Made by a program: the position numbers and the translations under genes
Assembly: GCF_001039355.2 (NCBI RefSeq)
Contig: NW_019774069.1
Location: 1,161,301-1,225,300, forward strand
Length of the DNA: 64,000 nt
From: Lingula anatina
Taxonomy: Eukaryota; Brachiopoda; Lingulata; Lingulida; Lingulidae
Direction of reading: 5' to 3'
Notes under the pieces: generated by a model
Told to the model about the DNA's origin: nothing
The model's input: only the letters and a program-made list of their open reading frames with translations
Databases searched by the model: none
In this document: positions 60,301 to 64,000 of the stretch, piece after piece
Position numbering within the stretch: the first letter of the stretch is position 1
Layout of the letters: the number at the start of each line of letters is the position of its first letter

Positions 60301-63300
60301 ATATATCTTCAAATATCAAGTTTTAAAAGGCAAGTATGGATGCTGAAAGAGATCATTTGATTAGAAGAGGTGAACTTGATGTAAGAACAAAAGAAAACAA
60401 CATTTAACTGTAAGTCCTAATGTTTTTTCTTGTAAGAAAGAGTACGGCGAATAAGCGTTGAAACTCCACCATGTCGTTGCTCGTATGAACAAACATAAGC
60501 CCTTACGTCAAACCGTTGCCAGGGATGGTAGCCCTAGGAATTGAAGTACGATACGGGGCCCCATATGATAAGTCAGGAGTATCGAGTCGCCATAAGGTAC
60601 AAGTGTCACCTGCACAAAGTAATAAGAAGCGGGCTATCGTTCCCAGCGGATTACTAAACAGTCCCCTACGATTATAAGTTTGAAGTTTATTCGATACCCA
60701 CTCTGTTGCCGGACGAGATATTTCCGTAATATATTTGGATTCCGTTCTCATTATTTCCAAAACTTGCTGAAATGGAATGATACGTGAAACAGAGACGGCA
60801 AAAAAGTCTAGTTTATGAGTTACTTCACAGGCATAACAGAGGGGATAATATTCCTTTGGCGATGGCCTTTTCTATTTGTACCCAACGAGAAGATAAGAAG
60901 GTAAATATGCTATAACTAGAGTCGCCCTGTTTCCATGCAATAATTTCTGCGTGAACCATTAGGCCGACAGTTATTCATTACTGTGAATATTATCTTTAAA
61001 GAGCCATATATTTAATGAATGCAAGAGGTCGTTGCGGCGTGCTTGCTTTGAGGTGGGAACATAAACTAGTGTGCCACGCACCCATCAGTTAATGAAATAG
61101 ATAAGTTCAAAATGTTAACGACTGAGAAAATCTGTGTGTGAAGTATGATGTGACAATACTCGGTTTATAAAACACGGGGCATAACGATGATAAATTGATG
61201 ATCCATGTGCCATGTGTAGTCTTGCTGAAATTTCTCCACGGATTTGTTAACTACTATCAAGAGGTAACTTGATATATTGATTAATGTTTTTCCACGCATG
61301 GCGTCGCACAAAAATGATTGATTTATTTGTTTCTGGGCGAAAAGCAGTTTCTTAGGTGAAGTATGTCTACAGTATTGCTATGTGTAATTGTTTGTGTCCA
61401 TTTTGCAGTGCAAAACAACATCAGTTACGACGAAGAAAATATTAGGAATTAAAGAAAATATTTTTGTGTCAGCAAAGTTTTTTTTGTAAATGTCCTATAA
61501 TGATAACAAAGAAAAATGGACACGTTTCCAGTTTTTAATTTTTTAAAGTGGAATATAGCCGCGTAACCTAAGTTATCTTGTCATCAAGTCAATTTGAATA
61601 GTTTCATGGGAAAATAACTATGAAATTTGTAGGTGTATCTGTACAGAAGAGCCGCCATGAATATAACTGCCACAAAGTAGATGTTTCTCTTTCAAACGGG
61701 ATTTATATACTCATATAGCTAACTATATAACACATTAACATATTACACAAACATATCACATACAAAGCACTCCCAAATAAAACATGAGCGTTATTCAGTA
61801 GAGAAAAAGATTGCATGGATATATCTGCTGCTGAAAGCATTTTGACTATGACAATGCCATACTAATTATTCTCAGGAAATGTGAGATATACGTATCTGTA
61901 TAAACTCTTTGTATTATACACACTAAGCTTAATTAATCGGGAAATTAATTTTACAAACCAAATTTTACAGATTCTACCACATAAAGTAATATATGTAGTG
62001 ATAAATAAACATGTGTATACAAAACAATAAAATCTAATTTATAAAATAAATTACTTCAAGCATAAAGCCTTTCTGTGAAACAGGTTGTTTGCAATAAGAT
62101 GTGGGGATTCAATAAACATTTTAAATATTGTTTAATTGAATGTAAGCTGTAATTTAAGCAAGAATGCAAGGAAAATGTTGCAAGAATAAAATTTCCCGAA
62201 ACTTTACTACTCATTCCCATATACTAATAACATTTAGTTTGGCGGTACTCCTGCTGATTAGATAAAACCATCACGTACATTGACATCTCTTCTTAAAATG
62301 ATTCTACAAATTGATTGTCAGAGAAATATTGCTCGATATTAGGGCACGAGGAGGCTTTAAAATTATCACTGATGATAAACAAAATTGCCTATACCGTATT
62401 TATATATTATTACGCGTTTCTATTTTTTAGCCTAACGAGAGCATGGTGCTCCAATACATCCAGTACATGTACATCCAATAGGTCTACATCCGTTATGACT
62501 TTCCGTTAATCGGGTTGAGGCTGGAAAACAGCAAAACAACGACTCTAACTGGAAAAGGCATGAAATAAATCTCGAGTTTTTGTTAATTAGAATACCGATG
62601 TGCGTTTTCTTTTTAATTAAAAATAACTCATGCCATTTGATGCTCAGTTTTATCAACTTATTTGAATTATTTAACATTATGTTGACTAGTTTCCATGCAA
62701 GAAACCGTATAGCAATGCATAAGTGACAAATCAAAACAAGGATTTCCCTTAACGTTGCAAATAACGTTATCTGCGAAACAATACCACAGTCATAACTTCG
62801 TTTATTTTGTACCATTATCGATTTTAGACCACAAAATGAGCATCAAATATCTACTCAATGTATCCCTCTACTTACATAATTTGTTGTAAAAATAGTACCT
62901 TGTATTTCATAACACGCGTATCACCGTACTCTGCGCATCTTGGTTTATTCTAGACTTAGTTATCACGGATAATAAAAGACGCGATAATGCATCTGTACCA
63001 GAAATGGAACACAGAAGACCTTCAGGACAGCCCGTGATACCAGTTATCAGAGTTTTATCAGAGCTATATCAGAGTTGGTATCCAGCATGCTCTATCAAGT
63101 GGAAGCAAATTTTTACTTGCGAAAAAATGCAAATATATTATTTTTTAAATTTTATTTATTTTTGCTTGTTTGTGCTCATATTTTTTGTTCTGAGCTAGAG
63201 GCCACATTTTAAGATTTTTGTTTCAAAATTTTTTTGTAGACTGGTAATGCATGTAGATCTGGGATGAAGCATATTGGTTTTCATAAGGTTCATGTTTATT

Positions 63301-64000
63301 GTTTATATTGTGAAAAAAAGACCTGAAGTTTTGAGAAAACACTGTATTTATTTTTGAACTTTGGGTATAATCTCATCAAATCGCGTGAACTGGTACTAAG
63401 TGACGACTTCTCCAAAGTATCATCCAGACCAGTATGTATTGTTTACTTTGTGGGTGCCTGAAAAATTAATCAAGCAACACATTGGATTTTGTGAGGGTTT
63501 GAAAACATGTAAAATCCCCCATTGACTGGCCGGGGCTGTGGGTAGGAAATTGAGGGAGGCTCTAGAATTACTGTCAAATGACCATGTGCTGACAGACAAG
63601 CCTTATGAGTGCTGGAGATTTTAGGGTTGAGGGTTATTTGTTAAGAGTGACACAATGATATTCGTTAGATCAATTGTACTATAGTTCACAAGTGCTTGCT
63701 TTGTGAGCAATTTCATTGGTAAATGTCGTGAAGCAACTGTTTTGCACTACTTAAACACATTATATGACTATATATTATTATATGACTTTTGTCACCATGT
63801 GATTAAAATTAACACCTATGTATTTAAATGTTGACAAATACTCGGTATATTTAAATAAATATATACTCTCAACTAATATTGAAAAGGCGCTTGGCTCAGA
63901 GTCATATTACGTCGTACTCCGGATCAATGCAAAGTGCTATAGCTAATGAGATTTTGATTGACTAAGCTTTGTATTATTTCCATACAAAATAAATATTTAG
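54321..64000. other. No supported gene; AT-rich non-coding DNA to the window end
   Basis: Only short open frames without domains are present (for example 55858-56040 with two CxxC pairs, 60503-60760 minus, 62432-62815 minus). Simple repeats are (TC)n at 54861-54876, poly(T) at 58887-58899 followed by (GA)n, and (CA)n at 59115-59126. No tRNA- or rRNA-like structure was noticed. A large intron of a gene outside the window is possible. Confidence 0.45.

Noticed and set aside
60503-60760. 85-codon minus-strand frame of higher GC
   Set aside because: No motif, no splice partners; may be part of an undetected repeat.

Overview
The window is animal nuclear DNA. It is AT-rich, carries spliced genes with GT-AG introns, and is full of microsatellites and short inverted-repeat elements. 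The genes (a FMRFamide-receptor-like GPCR, an invertebrate UBAP1, a CCCH/CHY zinc-finger protein) and the high polymorphism suggest a marine invertebrate, probably a lophotrochozoan such as a mollusc, annelid or brachiopod. The species cannot be named from the sequence alone.

Layout. 1-930 is a broken MULE-type DNA transposase, and its 3' part is duplicated in tandem with a 300-bp period (to 1456). 2964-17033 (+) is a 12-exon gene for a protein of about 726 aa with two CCCH zinc fingers, an RWD-like region, CxxC zinc-ribbon pairs and a C-terminal CHY zinc finger. Its 8.65-kb ninth intron holds a complete intronless class A GPCR gene (12202-13287, same strand). 17034-19753 is a convergent intergenic gap. 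19754-25449 (-) is UBAP1, the ESCRT-I subunit, with UMA and SOUBA regions. It is arranged head-to-head with an unrecognised + strand gene ('gene 3') across a compact promoter that contains an ETS-type site.

The 19.55-44.67 kb part contains every sequence twice, in the order A1-N-A2-B1-N-B2. A1 and A2 (about 7 kb) each hold all of UBAP1 plus exon 1 of gene 3. B1 and B2 (5-6 kb) hold the rest of gene 3. Single N characters sit exactly at the A1/A2 and B1/B2 joins, and A2-B1 is continuous. The simplest reading is that the contig 26640-39607 is the second haplotype, placed by the assembler into a gap between two contigs of the first haplotype. UBAP1 would then be single-copy, and the window would show two real haplotypes of one locus. 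Those haplotypes differ by SNPs, microsatellite lengths, three MITE presence/absence polymorphisms, a 749-bp deletion that removes two gene 3 exons from one, and a 9-bp insertion that puts a stop codon into gene 3 in the other.

44.67-64 kb has no gene I can support. It holds microsatellites, a foldback MITE, a second copy of the 5-bp-TSD MITE family and otherwise unannotated AT-rich DNA.
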